Below, in pieces: positions 11,292 through 20,292 of a DNA stretch of 64,000 nucleotides. Made by a program: the position numbers and the translations under genes. The stretch is from assembly GCF_029910095.1 (NCBI RefSeq), contig NZ_CP094526.1, positions 5,208,001-5,272,000 on the forward strand. Reading direction: 5' to 3'. The notes beneath the pieces were generated by a model, which saw only the letters and a list, made by a program, of their open reading frames with translations, did not search any database and had not been told where the DNA came from. How positions within the stretch are numbered: the stretch's first letter is position 1; every line of letters starts with the position of its first letter. The DNA comes from Bradyrhizobium sp. ISRA464. Lineage in GTDB: Bacteria; Pseudomonadota; Alphaproteobacteria; Rhizobiales; Xanthobacteraceae.

Positions 11292-12218
11292 ATGGCCGGC
11301 TACTTCACGCGGGATCTCACCATCCGCCAGCTGCGCGCGCTGTCCGCGGTGCACGAGGCCGGTTCGATCACGTCGGCGGCCAATCGCCTCAACCTGACGC
11401 AGCCGGCAGTGACGCTCCAGCTCCGCAACCTGCAGGCACTCGCCGGGCTCCCGCTGATCCAGCGCACCGGCGACGGCATGGCATTGACGCACGCCGGCGC
11501 CCATGTGCTGACGCTGGTCGAACGGATCGAAGCGGCGCTGAAGGATTGCGAGCAGTCGCTCGACATGATCGCAGGCCGCAGCGGTGGACGCGTCGCGATG
11601 GGCGCGGTCAGCACCGCGAAATACTTCGTGCCGTTCGCGATCGCGGCGTTCTCGCGCCGCTTTCCCCAAATCGAGGTCACGCTCAGGATCGGCAACCGCG
11701 AGGAGATCCGCGATGCGCTGCGTGGCTACGACCTCGATATTGCCGTGATGGGCCGGCCGCCGGCCGACGTCGAGGTCGAGATGCGACCGCTCGGCCGGCA
11801 TCCGCACTTCATCATCGCCGCGCCCGATCACCGGCTGGCACGACGGCGTCACGTCGCCGTCTTGGAGCTCGCCGGCGAGACCTTCATCACCCGCGAGCAG
11901 GGATCCGGCACGCGCATGCTGATGGAGCAGTTCTTCGAGCGGGTCGGGCTGACGCCGAAGATCGGCATGGCGATGGACAGCAACGAGACCATCAAACAGG
12001 CGGTGATGGCCGGGCTCGGCATCGCCTTCATCTCCCAGCACACCGTGTTTCACGAGCTGGAGGACGGACGGCTTGTGGTGCTGAAGGTGAAGGGACTGCC
12101 GATCATCCGGCAGTGGCACGCCGTCCGCCGCACCGACAAGATCCTGCTGCCGCCGGCGCAGGCCATGATGGACTTTCTCGGCAAGGAGGGTTGGCGCTAT
12201 CTGCCGAACACGCGGTAG
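11292..12218 (+). CDS. cbbR: CbbR, LysR-type regulator of the Calvin operon
   Basis: The 308-residue LysR regulator has its winged helix at about residues 8-65 (FTRDLTIRQLRALSAVHEAG, then SAANRLNLTQPAVTLQLRNL) and an effector-binding domain behind it. The ATG at 11292 follows GGGAGGG by 7 bp, better than the ATG at 11277. It is divergent from cbbF, the classic place for cbbR. Known CbbR proteins respond to metabolites such as RuBP, ATP or NADPH; the ligand here cannot be read from sequence. Confidence 0.93.
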   Translation: MAGYFTRDLTIRQLRALSAVHEAGSITSAANRLNLTQPAVTLQLRNLQALAGLPLIQRTGDGMALTHAGAHVLTLVERIEAALKDCEQSLDMIAGRSGGRVAMGAVSTAKYFVPFAIAAFSRRFPQIEVTLRIGNREEIRDALRGYDLDIAVMGRPPADVEVEMRPLGRHPHFIIAAPDHRLARRRHVAVLELAGETFITREQGSGTRMLMEQFFERVGLTPKIGMAMDSNETIKQAVMAGLGIAFISQHTVFHELEDGRLVVLKVKGLPIIRQWHAVRRTDKILLPPAQAMMDFLGKEGWRYLPNTR

Positions 12219-12233
12219 GCGCGGTTCAATCTA

Positions 12234-12428
12234 TTAGCGAAACTTGAGCCGCAACCAGGTCCAGGCGATCACCAGCACCGGCGCGCCAACCGCGAGCCAG
12301 GACAGATAACGGCCGACGTCGCCGAACAGCAGCGCGGCCAGCAGCCCCGCCATCGACAAGAGCCCGAGCACGATGGGCACGCAAAAGACCGCGATCCAGC
12401 CCTGCGATCGACCGGAGGAAGACGTCAT
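12234..12428 (-). CDS. Small two-helix membrane protein of the siderophore locus
   Basis: The 64-residue hydrophobic protein has two predicted membrane helices (about residues 11-35 and 41-60) and a basic C-terminus ending WLRLKFR. Its ATG overlaps the stop of the PepSY gene (ATGA at 12425-12428), so it is translated with it and probably works in the same membrane process. I do not recognise a named family. It is the last gene of the three-gene iron-uptake set. Confidence 0.6.
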   Translation of the reverse strand: MTSSSGRSQGWIAVFCVPIVLGLLSMAGLLAALLFGDVGRYLSWLAVGAPVLVIAWTWLRLKFR

Positions 12429-13570
12429 TGAGCCGGCACCGCGTGACCCATCGGCGTGGCCCGCGCCCGCTTCCGCCGCCGTGCGAACCAGAGATAGAGC
12501 CCGCTGCCGATCACGATGATCGTAAGGATATCCAGCACGGCCCAGATGATCTTCAGCGGCATGCCGCCATAGTCGCCGAAATGCAGCGGCTGCGAGATCA
12601 GGAGCGCCTGCAGATAGGCGGGCAGCGCCCTTTTATCCGAAACCTCTGCGGTTTCGCCGTCGAGCAGGACCGGCTTCAGCAGCCGCGAGGTCAGCGGCGT
12701 ATCGCCGCGCATGAAGGCGGCGTAGTGATGCGACGAGGTGAACGGCGTTCCGGGATATGCGACGAACGCAACGTCCATGCCGGGCGCGGCCTGCTTCGCG
12801 TTCGCCACGACCAGATCGAGCGGCGCGAGCTTCACCGGCGGTGGCTTGCCGGCATAGGGCTTCACCATCTCGGCGAGCTCGTTTGCCTTCCACTGGTTCA
12901 GCATCAGCTCCGCCCAGGTATTGATCACGCCGGTCAGCCCGACCACCAGCGCCCAGACGATCGTGACCACGCCGATCAGATTGTGCCAGTCGAGCCAGGC
13001 GACCCGGCGCGCCGAACGGTCGCGGATGGTGGCAAACCGCATACGGCGGGTGAACGGCCAATACAGCACCACGCCGGAAACGATCGCGACCGCGAACAGC
13101 AGTCCCATCCCGCCGAGGAACAGCTTGCCGGGTTGGCCCGCAAACATGTCGGTGTGCAGCTTCAGCACGATCAGCATCGGGCCGACCCCGACTAGCCCGA
13201 GCGGCTTCGCCGTCACCGCATCGAAGGCACGCACGGTCGCGTCATCGGGCCTTCCGTCAGGTGCATTGTTGGTGAACGCCATGACGGCGCCCGGCTCATC
13301 CTTGTCCCACGACACATACTGCATCACTCGTCCCGGGTCGGCTGCGAGCGCAGCCTGTACGACCTGCTGCGCGGGCAGCGGCGGCCGCCCGGCTGCGGCC
13401 TCCGGCTGCGGCGCATAGCCGAGCGCCTCGTCGATCTCGTGGTGGAAGATCAGCGGCAGCCCGGTGAGGCATAGCAACAACAGAAATACGGTTGAGATCA
13501 GGCTGGTCCAGGTATGCACCAGCGACCAGATCCTAACGGTTCGCGCCTTCAGCCGCCCCCCCGTCACCAT
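12425..13570 (-). CDS. PepSY-associated transmembrane protein, probable ferri-siderophore reductase
   Basis: The 381-residue inner-membrane protein has four hydrophobic segments (near residues 15-37, 150-175, 195-220 and 340-365) and periplasmic PepSY regions between them. The pattern WSLVHTWTSLISTVFLLLLC at the N-terminus and HNLIGVVTIVWALVVGLTG in the middle is typical of PepSY_TM proteins next to TonB receptors; these are thought to reduce ferri-siderophores in the periplasm. The ATG at 13570 overlaps the receptor stop by 7 bp, and an upstream in-frame extension is antisense noise inside the receptor gene. Confidence 0.8.
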   Translation of the reverse strand: MVTGGRLKARTVRIWSLVHTWTSLISTVFLLLLCLTGLPLIFHHEIDEALGYAPQPEAAAGRPPLPAQQVVQAALAADPGRVMQYVSWDKDEPGAVMAFTNNAPDGRPDDATVRAFDAVTAKPLGLVGVGPMLIVLKLHTDMFAGQPGKLFLGGMGLLFAVAIVSGVVLYWPFTRRMRFATIRDRSARRVAWLDWHNLIGVVTIVWALVVGLTGVINTWAELMLNQWKANELAEMVKPYAGKPPPVKLAPLDLVVANAKQAAPGMDVAFVAYPGTPFTSSHHYAAFMRGDTPLTSRLLKPVLLDGETAEVSDKRALPAYLQALLISQPLHFGDYGGMPLKIIWAVLDILTIIVIGSGLYLWFARRRKRARATPMGHAVPAQ

Positions 13571-15843
13571 TTGTAACCCAGGCTCGCGGTAATGCGCCGC
13601 CGGTCGCCGTAGAAGCAGGAGGTCGTGCCTGCGCAACTCGCGACATAGATCGTGTCGGCGATGTTGACGACGTTCAGCGCGGCGCGCCAGCCCTGCCATT
13701 CATAGTGGATCGCAGCGTCTCCGAGCACCACCGAGGGGACTTCCAGCGTGTTCGCCTGATCGGCAAAGGACGAACCGACGTAGCGCACGCCGCCGCCGAA
13801 GCCGAAGCCGGTCAACGGACCCTGCTGGATGGTGTAGTCCGCCCTGATCGATGCCATCTGCTGCGGCGTGTTGGTCGGAGTCTTGCCGATCAGGGCCGGG
13901 TTGAGGTCCTTGCTGGTGAAGAGATCGTAGGTCGTGAGCGCGCCGATCAGCTTCAACCCGGGCAAGGGATTTGCGACGGCCTCGACCTCGAAGCCGCGCG
14001 AGGTGACCTCGCCGGTCTGGTTCTGCAGCAGCGGGTTGTTCGGATCGGTCGTCAGCGCATTCTGACGCTTCAGATCGAACCAGGCGAAGGTGAAATGGCC
14101 GTCGAAGCCCTTCGGCTCGACCTTGACGCCGACCTCGGTCTGCTGGCCGGTCTCCGGCAGCAACAGCTGGTTCGAGGCGTTGAGGCCGATCACCGGATTG
14201 TAGCTGGTCGCATAGGACACATAGGGCGCGACCCCATTGTCGAAATTGTAGATCAGCCCGGCGCGGCCACTGAACTTGCTGTCCTCACGATTGTACAGCG
14301 TGACGCCGCTCGGCCGGTCACCCTGGCTGGTCGACACCCAGTCGTTGCGACCGCTCAGCACCAGCGTGAAGCGACCGAGCTTCATCTGGTCCTGCAAATA
14401 GGTGCCGAGCTGCTCCTGCGTGATCAGGTAATTGCGGAACGGCGCGCTCGTGAACGGCAGACTTCCAAGGCCGTAGACGGGGTTGAACACGTTGAGCGAC
14501 GGCGTCGTGCCGAACTGGAAGTTCTGGTAGTCGTCGATCCGGTAGTCGCGCAGGTCGAGCCCGAACAGCATCGTGTGTTTGACCGGGCCGGTATCGAAGC
14601 GATATTCGAGCTGGTTGTCGAGATTGGCCTGATTGGCCGTGTCCTTCGCATACCAGTTGTAGCGACCGAGATCGCCGGCTGCCATGTCGGTATAGCCATT
14701 GCCGACCAGGCCTCTATACGTCACGTCGACATGCGCGAAGCGGGCATTCTGGCGGAAGGTCACGTTGTCGGAGAGATTGCGTTCGAACTGATAGCCGAGC
14801 ATTTCCTGCTCGCGCGTGAAGGTATCGATCGAGGGATCGCCGACGAACAGACTGGTCGGAATCCGACCGAACGGCGCGTTGGTGACGGTACCGACATAGG
14901 GCAGGAAGTTGATGCCGCGCGTTTCGTTGCGTGAGGCGGACGCGAGCACGGTGAAGGTGGTGTCGGCATCCGGCTTGTAGGTCACCGACGGCGCAATGAA
15001 GTAGTTGTTGTCGGGCGTGAAGTTGACCTGGGTACCGCCATTCTGGACCTGGCCCACCACGCGATAGAACAGCTTGCCGTCCTGCGATTGCGTCGCGACC
15101 GGACCACCGACGTCGAAGCCGACATAGGCATTGCCGAAATTGTTGACGCCGGTTTCGATATAGCGGATCGGCTCCGCCGGCGGCATCTTGCTGATCGCGT
15201 TGACGATGCCGCTGGGGCTGGAGCCGCCATACAGCACCGCCGAGGGACCGCGCAGCACCTCGACGCGCTCGAGATCGAACGGCTGCAGCTTCCAGCTCGC
15301 ATAGGATGTGTAGAAGAGCTGCATCCCGTCGAGGAACAGACCGACGTCGTCGGACTTGAAGCCGCGGATCAGGAACCAATCGTTGCGCGTGTCGGCGCCG
15401 AACGTGCCGGCAAGCACACCGGCCGAATAGCGCAGCGTCTCGTCGAACTTGCCGGGCTTCTGGTCGCGGATCTGTTCGCTCCCGACCACCGACACCGACT
15501 GCGGCGTCTCCATGATCGGGGTATTGGTTTTGGTTCCGGACGAACTGCGGTGGGCGACATAGCCCTGGATCGGACCGCGCGGGCTCTCGACAAGGCCGAC
15601 ATTGCGAACCGGCGGAGGTTTTTGCGACGCGGCTGGCCGCGCAGCGCGCTGGATGCGACGTGGCGCCGCAGTGGTCGTTCGCCGCCGCGTCTCGGGAGAC
15701 GCAACCACCACTGGCGGCAACGCCCGCGCGCCGGATTGCTGCGACGAGGTCGTCGTCCCCTGCGCAAAGGATGAATGCGGCAACAATGCCAATGCGGATG
15801 CGGTCGCCGACGCGGCGATCCGCAATAGACATGAATGGTTCAA
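13564..15843 (-). CDS. TonB-dependent siderophore receptor
   Basis: The 759-residue outer-membrane protein has a signal peptide ending HSSFAQ near residue 28, a plug domain from about 95 (ETPQSVSVVGSEQIRDQ, VLRGPSAVLYGGSSPSG) and a beta-barrel ending GYKW with the usual terminal aromatic residue. The VSVV-type plug start is that of ferrichrome/hydroxamate receptors (FhuA/FpvA group). The frame opens with TTG at 15843 behind GCAGGG; no in-frame ATG lies near the signal peptide, so a TTG start is my best call. It is first in an operon with PepSY and small membrane proteins. Confidence 0.88.
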   Translation of the reverse strand: MNHSCLLRIAASATASALALLPHSSFAQGTTTSSQQSGARALPPVVVASPETRRRTTTAAPRRIQRAARPAASQKPPPVRNVGLVESPRGPIQGYVAHRSSSGTKTNTPIMETPQSVSVVGSEQIRDQKPGKFDETLRYSAGVLAGTFGADTRNDWFLIRGFKSDDVGLFLDGMQLFYTSYASWKLQPFDLERVEVLRGPSAVLYGGSSPSGIVNAISKMPPAEPIRYIETGVNNFGNAYVGFDVGGPVATQSQDGKLFYRVVGQVQNGGTQVNFTPDNNYFIAPSVTYKPDADTTFTVLASASRNETRGINFLPYVGTVTNAPFGRIPTSLFVGDPSIDTFTREQEMLGYQFERNLSDNVTFRQNARFAHVDVTYRGLVGNGYTDMAAGDLGRYNWYAKDTANQANLDNQLEYRFDTGPVKHTMLFGLDLRDYRIDDYQNFQFGTTPSLNVFNPVYGLGSLPFTSAPFRNYLITQEQLGTYLQDQMKLGRFTLVLSGRNDWVSTSQGDRPSGVTLYNREDSKFSGRAGLIYNFDNGVAPYVSYATSYNPVIGLNASNQLLLPETGQQTEVGVKVEPKGFDGHFTFAWFDLKRQNALTTDPNNPLLQNQTGEVTSRGFEVEAVANPLPGLKLIGALTTYDLFTSKDLNPALIGKTPTNTPQQMASIRADYTIQQGPLTGFGFGGGVRYVGSSFADQANTLEVPSVVLGDAAIHYEWQGWRAALNVVNIADTIYVASCAGTTSCFYGDRRRITASLGYKW

Positions 15844-16277
15844 TGCGCCCTGCCCAACTGTAACGGAGTCCCATGGCGCGCCGATTTCGCATCCGGCGTG
15901 CCGTTGCTCGGGCTTACGCGAGGGATGAAGATTTCTCTAATAGAAGGGCTCTTAGAAGCGATCCAAGAGTTCGAGCTTTGCGTGCGGCACGCGATGTGGC
16001 TGACGCGCTCTCGCGCGATGGTTGCCATGGCAAGTGGCGAGCGGAACTCGCTTCGGTCGATTGCGCCGCGCGTGCGGCAATGCACCACAGGCCCGACGGG
16101 TCCAATACAAATGCACTCGTCGTCTTAACTTACCAGCGGCCGGCCGCGGCCCGAGAGCCGCACGCGCCCGGTTGAAAAAGTCGAGGTTGTACCACCCCTT
16201 AGCCATTGCGCTCGAGCGGTGTGCGTGCGACATCTTGGCTGCGGAATGCGCACAGTTCCATATCCCTGCGAGGGAGG
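15844..16277. other. Intergenic region between the TonB receptor and the histidine kinase
   Basis: These 434 bp hold the divergent promoters. An AT-richer stretch at 15925-15960 with TAGAAGGGCTCTTAGAAG could be a degraded iron-response site, but I cannot match a Fur, RirA or Irr box with confidence. Short open frames on both strands show no recognisable protein. Confidence 0.4.
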
Positions 16278-17996
16278 ATGAACCTGCAAACCCCGTCCCC
16301 GCCGATGCCTGACTTCAAGGCGTTGTTCGAGGCGGCACCCGGCCTCTATCTGGTGCTGACTCCACCCGACTTTCGTATCGTGGCAGCGAGCGAAGCCTAT
16401 CTGCGCGCCACGATGACCGAGCGCGCTGCGATCCTTGGGCACGAACTGTTTGAAATATTTCCAGACAATCCTGACGATCCGGCTGCCGACGGCGTGCGGA
16501 ACCTGCGGGCGTCGCTCGAGCGTGTGGTCCAGTTCAGGCGAGCCGACACCATGTCGGTGCAGAGATACGACATCCGTAAGCCTGATTCAGAGGGCGGCGG
16601 CTTCGAGGAGCGCTTCTGGAGCCCGCGCAACTCGCCCGTGTTCGGACCAGGCGGACAGGTCAGCTACATCATCCACCGGGTCGAAGACGTCACCGAATTC
16701 ATTCATCTGAAACGCCGGGGCGCCGAACAGGACAGGCTGGCGGACCGGCTGCGCGAGCGCACCGAGCAGATGGAAGCCGAAATCTTCATGCGTGCACGCG
16801 AGATCGAGGCCGCCAGGGAGCAGCTCGAGGCCGAGCAGAAGCTGCTCCAGGTGCAGAAGATGGAGGCGGTGGGGCACCTCACCGGCGGCATCGCGCACGA
16901 CTTCAACAACATCCTGACCGTCATCACCGGCCTGATCGACATTCTCGCCGACGCGGTGGCGCACGATGCCGCGCTGTCGTCGGTCACCAAGATGATCAGC
17001 GATGCGGCCTCACGCGGCGCGGAAGTGACCAAGCACCTGCTCGCCTTCTCGCGGCGACAGCCGCTGCAACCGCGCGAAGCGGACCTCAACACGCTGGTGC
17101 AGGATACCGCGCGGCTGCTGCGTCCCTCGCTCGGCGAACAAATCGAGATCGAGACGTCCCTCGAGCCTGACGCATGGACGGCCTTCATCGATCCCAATCA
17201 TATGGCGACCGCGCTGCTCAATCTCGCGGTCAATGCGCGCGATGCGATGCCCGAGGGCGGCAAGCTGATGCTCGAGACCGGCAACGTCGTGCTCGACGAG
17301 ACCTATGCCGCCGCCAATCCCGATGTGCGGCCGGGCGAATACGTCATGGTCGCGGTGAGCGATACCGGTGAAGGGATCCCAGAGGCGATCCGCGAGAAGG
17401 TGTTCGAGCCGTTCTTCACCACCAAGGACACCGGCAAGGGCACCGGCCTGGGCCTCAGCATGGTCTACGGCTTCATCAAGCAGTCCAACGGGCACCTCAA
17501 GATCTATTCCGAGGAGGGCCACGGCACCTCGATCAAGCTCTATCTGCCGCGCAGCAGCGGCAACATGGTCGACGCCGAGCCGCCCGCCCTTGTCGACGCG
17601 CGCGGCGGCAGCGAGTCCATCCTCGTCGTCGAGGACGATCCGCTGGTCCGCAACTACGTCAGCGCCCAGCTCGAGCAGCTCGGTTACCGCACCCTGGTGA
17701 CGGCCAACGGCCCCGAGGCATTGGCCGCGCTCGACAAGGGGTTTGTCTGCGACGTCCTCTTCACCGACGTCATCATGTCCGGCGGCATGAATGGCCGGCA
17801 GGTCGCCGATGCCGTCACCGCCAGGCTGCCGTCAGTGCGGGTGCTCTTTACCTCCGGCTACACCGAGGATGCGATCTTCCACCACGGCCGTCTCGACCCC
17901 GACGTGACGCTGCTGCCGAAGCCTTATCGCAAATCCGATCTCGCTCGGATGATCCGGCAGGTGCTCACCCAGCCGCCCGCGGCGGCGGCCAAGTAG
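16278..17996 (+). CDS. Hybrid sensor histidine kinase (PAS - HisKA - HATPase - receiver)
   Basis: The 572-residue protein has a PAS-like sensor at about residues 11-145 ([20 protein letters not shown]), a coiled coil at 147-195, a HisKA domain with the phosphorylated His H207 in [11 protein letters not shown], a HATPase with [18 protein letters not shown] and [10 protein letters not shown], and a C-terminal receiver domain ([10 protein letters not shown], acceptor Asp in [13 protein letters not shown]). No membrane segment is seen, so it is a cytosolic sensor. No response regulator with an output domain is adjacent, so it is an orphan. GAGGGAGG lies directly before the ATG; an in-frame upstream extension lacks support. 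Confidence 0.88.
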   Translation: MNLQTPSPPMPDFKALFEAAPGLYLVLTPPDFRIVAASEAYLRATMTERAAILGHELFEIFPDNPDDPAADGVRNLRASLERVVQFRRADTMSVQRYDIRKPDSEGGGFEERFWSPRNSPVFGPGGQVSYIIHRVEDVTEFIHLKRRGAEQDRLADRLRERTEQMEAEIFMRAREIEAAREQLEAEQKLLQVQKMEAVGHLTGGIAHDFNNILTVITGLIDILADAVAHDAALSSVTKMISDAASRGAEVTKHLLAFSRRQPLQPREADLNTLVQDTARLLRPSLGEQIEIETSLEPDAWTAFIDPNHMATALLNLAVNARDAMPEGGKLMLETGNVVLDETYAAANPDVRPGEYVMVAVSDTGEGIPEAIREKVFEPFFTTKDTGKGTGLGLSMVYGFIKQSNGHLKIYSEEGHGTSIKLYLPRSSGNMVDAEPPALVDARGGSESILVVEDDPLVRNYVSAQLEQLGYRTLVTANGPEALAALDKGFVCDVLFTDVIMSGGMNGRQVADAVTARLPSVRVLFTSGYTEDAIFHHGRLDPDVTLLPKPYRKSDLARMIRQVLTQPPAAAAK

Positions 17997-18010
17997 CGCG
18001 GCCGCCTAGA

Positions 18011-18230
18011 TTAGGGTCCGAAGCTCGAGCGGCTCTGGATCTTGCACGCGCTACCGAGCAGGCTCAGCAGGTACAGCGAGTCGTAGACGCCGATGACCGA
18101 GCCGTCCTCGCGATAGCGCGTGTACGGGACCGGATAGGTGCGCCTTCGCCGGCGAGGACTCGCATTTAGCCTGGTCGTCACGCGAGTTCTTCGCCTCGAC
18201 GGTGTAGGTCGCGGCCACCTCCGGCATCAT
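18011..18230 (-). pseudogene. Frameshifted C-terminal gene remnant
   Basis: Read on the minus strand, one frame gives ATYTVEAKNSRDDQAKCESS and, after a one-base shift near 18140, the other gives YPVPYTRYREDGSVIGVYD and continues to a TAA at 18013-18011. The joined reading looks like real coding sequence of about 70 residues split by a frameshift. I do not recognise the family. It lies just downstream of, and slightly overlaps, the tetR gene end. Confidence 0.45.
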
Positions 18231-18937
18231 GCATCTCCGCTCTTCTTGCTGGACTGGTCGGCAAGCACGGCGCATCCCGACAGGAACAGCGCCGCACAGG
18301 CCTTGGCGCGCGCTTCGATCTCGCTGCGCGGCGGCACCGGCTTGTGTCCGAACATCACGTCACGCTGCGGCTGGAAGATGAGCATCCCGAGTAGCATGCC
18401 CGCGGCAGCTTCGACATCGTCCAGCACGATCCGTCCCCGCCTCTGCTGAACGCCCAGCCAATTGGCCAGCGCGGCAATGGTCCGCTGCATGGCCTTTTCG
18501 TAGAATGTCTCGGCAATGTCGGGGAATTTGTCGCTCTCGGCCAGGATGATGCGTTGCATCGCGATAACCTCGGCGTCGAGCACGAGATCGGCGCACGTCA
18601 GCAGCGCAGCCTCTAGCGCCGCTGCGATATCGCGACCATCACAGGCACCGAGGTTCACGACCGAGACAAACCGATCCATCCGGTCCGTCACCATCCCTTC
18701 GAACAGCGCCAGCTTGGTCGGGATCAGCCGGTAGAGCGTCTTGGTGGAAACGCCGGCCCGGCCGGCCACGTCGGCGATATTTGCCGCAGCGAACCCGCGC
18801 TCTGCGAATTCACGCCGCGCCGCTTCGAAGATGAGCGCGCGCGTTTCATCGTCGGAGCGAAGCTGCGGCCGTCCGCGGCCGCGCCGCTCCGGCGCTGGCG
18901 CGCTTCCCTCTGTCTGAGATTTGGCCTTCCCGTTCAT
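18227..18937 (-). CDS. TetR-family repressor, probable regulator of the adjacent EmrAB pump
   Basis: The 236-residue protein has an N-terminal TetR HTH at about residues 28-75 (ALIFEAARREFAERGFAAAN, then IADVAGRAGVSTKTLYRLIPTK in two parts) and a C-terminal ligand domain of the TetR_C_33/AefR-like type. A low-complexity basic leader (RRGRGRPQLRSDDE) precedes the HTH. It is divergent from an HlyD/EmrB pair, and the intergenic region has a palindrome over a promoter, the standard arrangement for a drug-responsive repressor. The inducer is unknown. Confidence 0.85.
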   Translation of the reverse strand: MNGKAKSQTEGSAPAPERRGRGRPQLRSDDETRALIFEAARREFAERGFAAANIADVAGRAGVSTKTLYRLIPTKLALFEGMVTDRMDRFVSVVNLGACDGRDIAAALEAALLTCADLVLDAEVIAMQRIILAESDKFPDIAETFYEKAMQRTIAALANWLGVQQRRGRIVLDDVEAAAGMLLGMLIFQPQRDVMFGHKPVPPRSEIEARAKACAALFLSGCAVLADQSSKKSGDA

Positions 18938-18970
18938 CCGGCGATCCGAGCCATGCTTTTAGATGATGCC

Positions 18971-19008
18971 TGTCATTCTATTGACAGTCCCAATATGGGC
19001 TCTATTTT
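18971..19008 (+). promoter_or_regulatory. Candidate TetR operator over a sigma70-type promoter for the efflux operon
   Basis: TGTCA (18971-18975) and TGACA (18982-18986) form an inverted repeat with 6-bp spacing. The right arm is part of a TTGACA -35 element (18981-18986), followed after 16 bp by TATTTT (19003-19008) as a -10. A repressor bound here would block the promoter. Sequence-based; binding is inferred. Confidence 0.5.
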
Positions 19009-19099
19009 GGAAAACATCAAGTTTCCTAATTAATCGAACGGCCGGTTACGAGAAATATCGCGCCTTTCCAACAGGATAGAATGATCAGGAGCGTCTGCC

Positions 19100-20284
19100 A
19101 TGAGCCAGCATGAAACGTCATTCAAGGCCGAGAGCCAGGTTCCGGCCGAGACCGCCAAGCAGTTGATCGCGAATCCCGAGGCGGCGAAGCCGCCCGCCCA
19201 GAAGGGCAAGCTGCGCCGCCTGCTCCTTGCCGGAGCGGCCGTCGCCGTGCTTGCGGGCGCAGCCTGGTACGGCTGGGACTATTGGACGGTCGGCCGCTTT
19301 CTGGTCTCCACCGACGATGCCTATGTGAAGGCCGACAATACGACGATCGCGCCCAAGGTCTCCGGCTATCTCAGCAACGTGCTGGTCGGCGACAACGAGC
19401 ACGTGCACGCGGACCAGGTGCTGGCGCGGATCGACGACCGCGACTTCAAGGTGGCGCTCGATCAGGCCAAGGCCGACGTCGCCGCCGCAGAAGCCGCCGT
19501 CACCAGCAAGCGCGCCCAGCTCGACGTGCAACAGTCCGTGATCGAAGCGGCCCGCGCCACGCTTGCGGTCGACACCGCAGCGCAGACCTTCGCCGCGCAG
19601 GAGAACAAACGCTACACCGACCTTGCCGGCACCGGCTTCGGCAGCGTGCAGAACGCGCAACAGGCGCAGTCGCGCTACGCCAGCGCGCAGGCCGCCATTG
19701 CGCGCGATACTGCCAACCTGGCATCCGCACTGCGTCAGGTGGAGTTGCTCAAGGCCGAGATCGCCCAGGCCGTCGCGGCGCAGGAACGGGCGAGCGCGCT
19801 CCAGCATCAGGCCGAGCTCAACCTCGGCTACACCACCATCACCGCGCCGATCGACGGCGTCGTCGGCAACCGCACGCTGCGCACCGGTCAGTTCGTCCAG
19901 GCCGGCACGCAATTGATGTCGTTGGTGCCGGCCACCGGCGCCTACGTGATCGCGAACTTCAAGGAGACGCAGCTGACCGACGTCCGCAAGGGCCAGCCGG
20001 TGGAGATCGCCGTCGACATGTTCCCCGGACAGGTCGTGCGCGGTCACGTCGACAGCCTCGCGCCCGCGAGTGGTCAGGAATTCGCTCTGCTGCCGCCGGA
20101 CAACGCGACCGGCAACTTCACCAAGGTGGTGCAGCGCATTCCCGTGAAGATCGCGCTCGACGCCACAGCGGTCGAACTGCGGCCCGGCATGTCCGTGATC
20201 CCGACCATCGCGACATTGTCGCGTCCGGCTTCCGCATCGCACACGAATTCAACTCCGAAAGTCGCTGTCGCCTCCTTCAAATAG
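19100..20284 (+). CDS. HlyD/EmrA-type membrane fusion protein
   Basis: The 394-residue periplasmic adaptor has one membrane helix (about residues 42-60), a lipoyl half-domain with STDDAYVKADNTTIAPKVSG near 74-93, a long alpha-helical hairpin (about 120-250, AAEAAVTSKRAQLDVQQ) and a C-terminal barrel region with TTITAPIDGVVGNRTLRTGQ. It links an EmrB-type inner-membrane transporter to an outer-membrane channel; no TolC gene is present locally. AGGAG is 8 bp before the ATG. The emrB gene follows after 8 bp. Confidence 0.9.
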   Translation: MSQHETSFKAESQVPAETAKQLIANPEAAKPPAQKGKLRRLLLAGAAVAVLAGAAWYGWDYWTVGRFLVSTDDAYVKADNTTIAPKVSGYLSNVLVGDNEHVHADQVLARIDDRDFKVALDQAKADVAAAEAAVTSKRAQLDVQQSVIEAARATLAVDTAAQTFAAQENKRYTDLAGTGFGSVQNAQQAQSRYASAQAAIARDTANLASALRQVELLKAEIAQAVAAQERASALQHQAELNLGYTTITAPIDGVVGNRTLRTGQFVQAGTQLMSLVPATGAYVIANFKETQLTDVRKGQPVEIAVDMFPGQVVRGHVDSLAPASGQEFALLPPDNATGNFTKVVQRIPVKIALDATAVELRPGMSVIPTIATLSRPASASHTNSTPKVAVASFK

Positions 20285-20292
20285 GTGATGCC

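Noticed and set aside
15844..16277. Fur, RirA or Irr box upstream of the siderophore receptor
   Set aside because: AT-rich pieces are present, but none matches a consensus well enough to be called.
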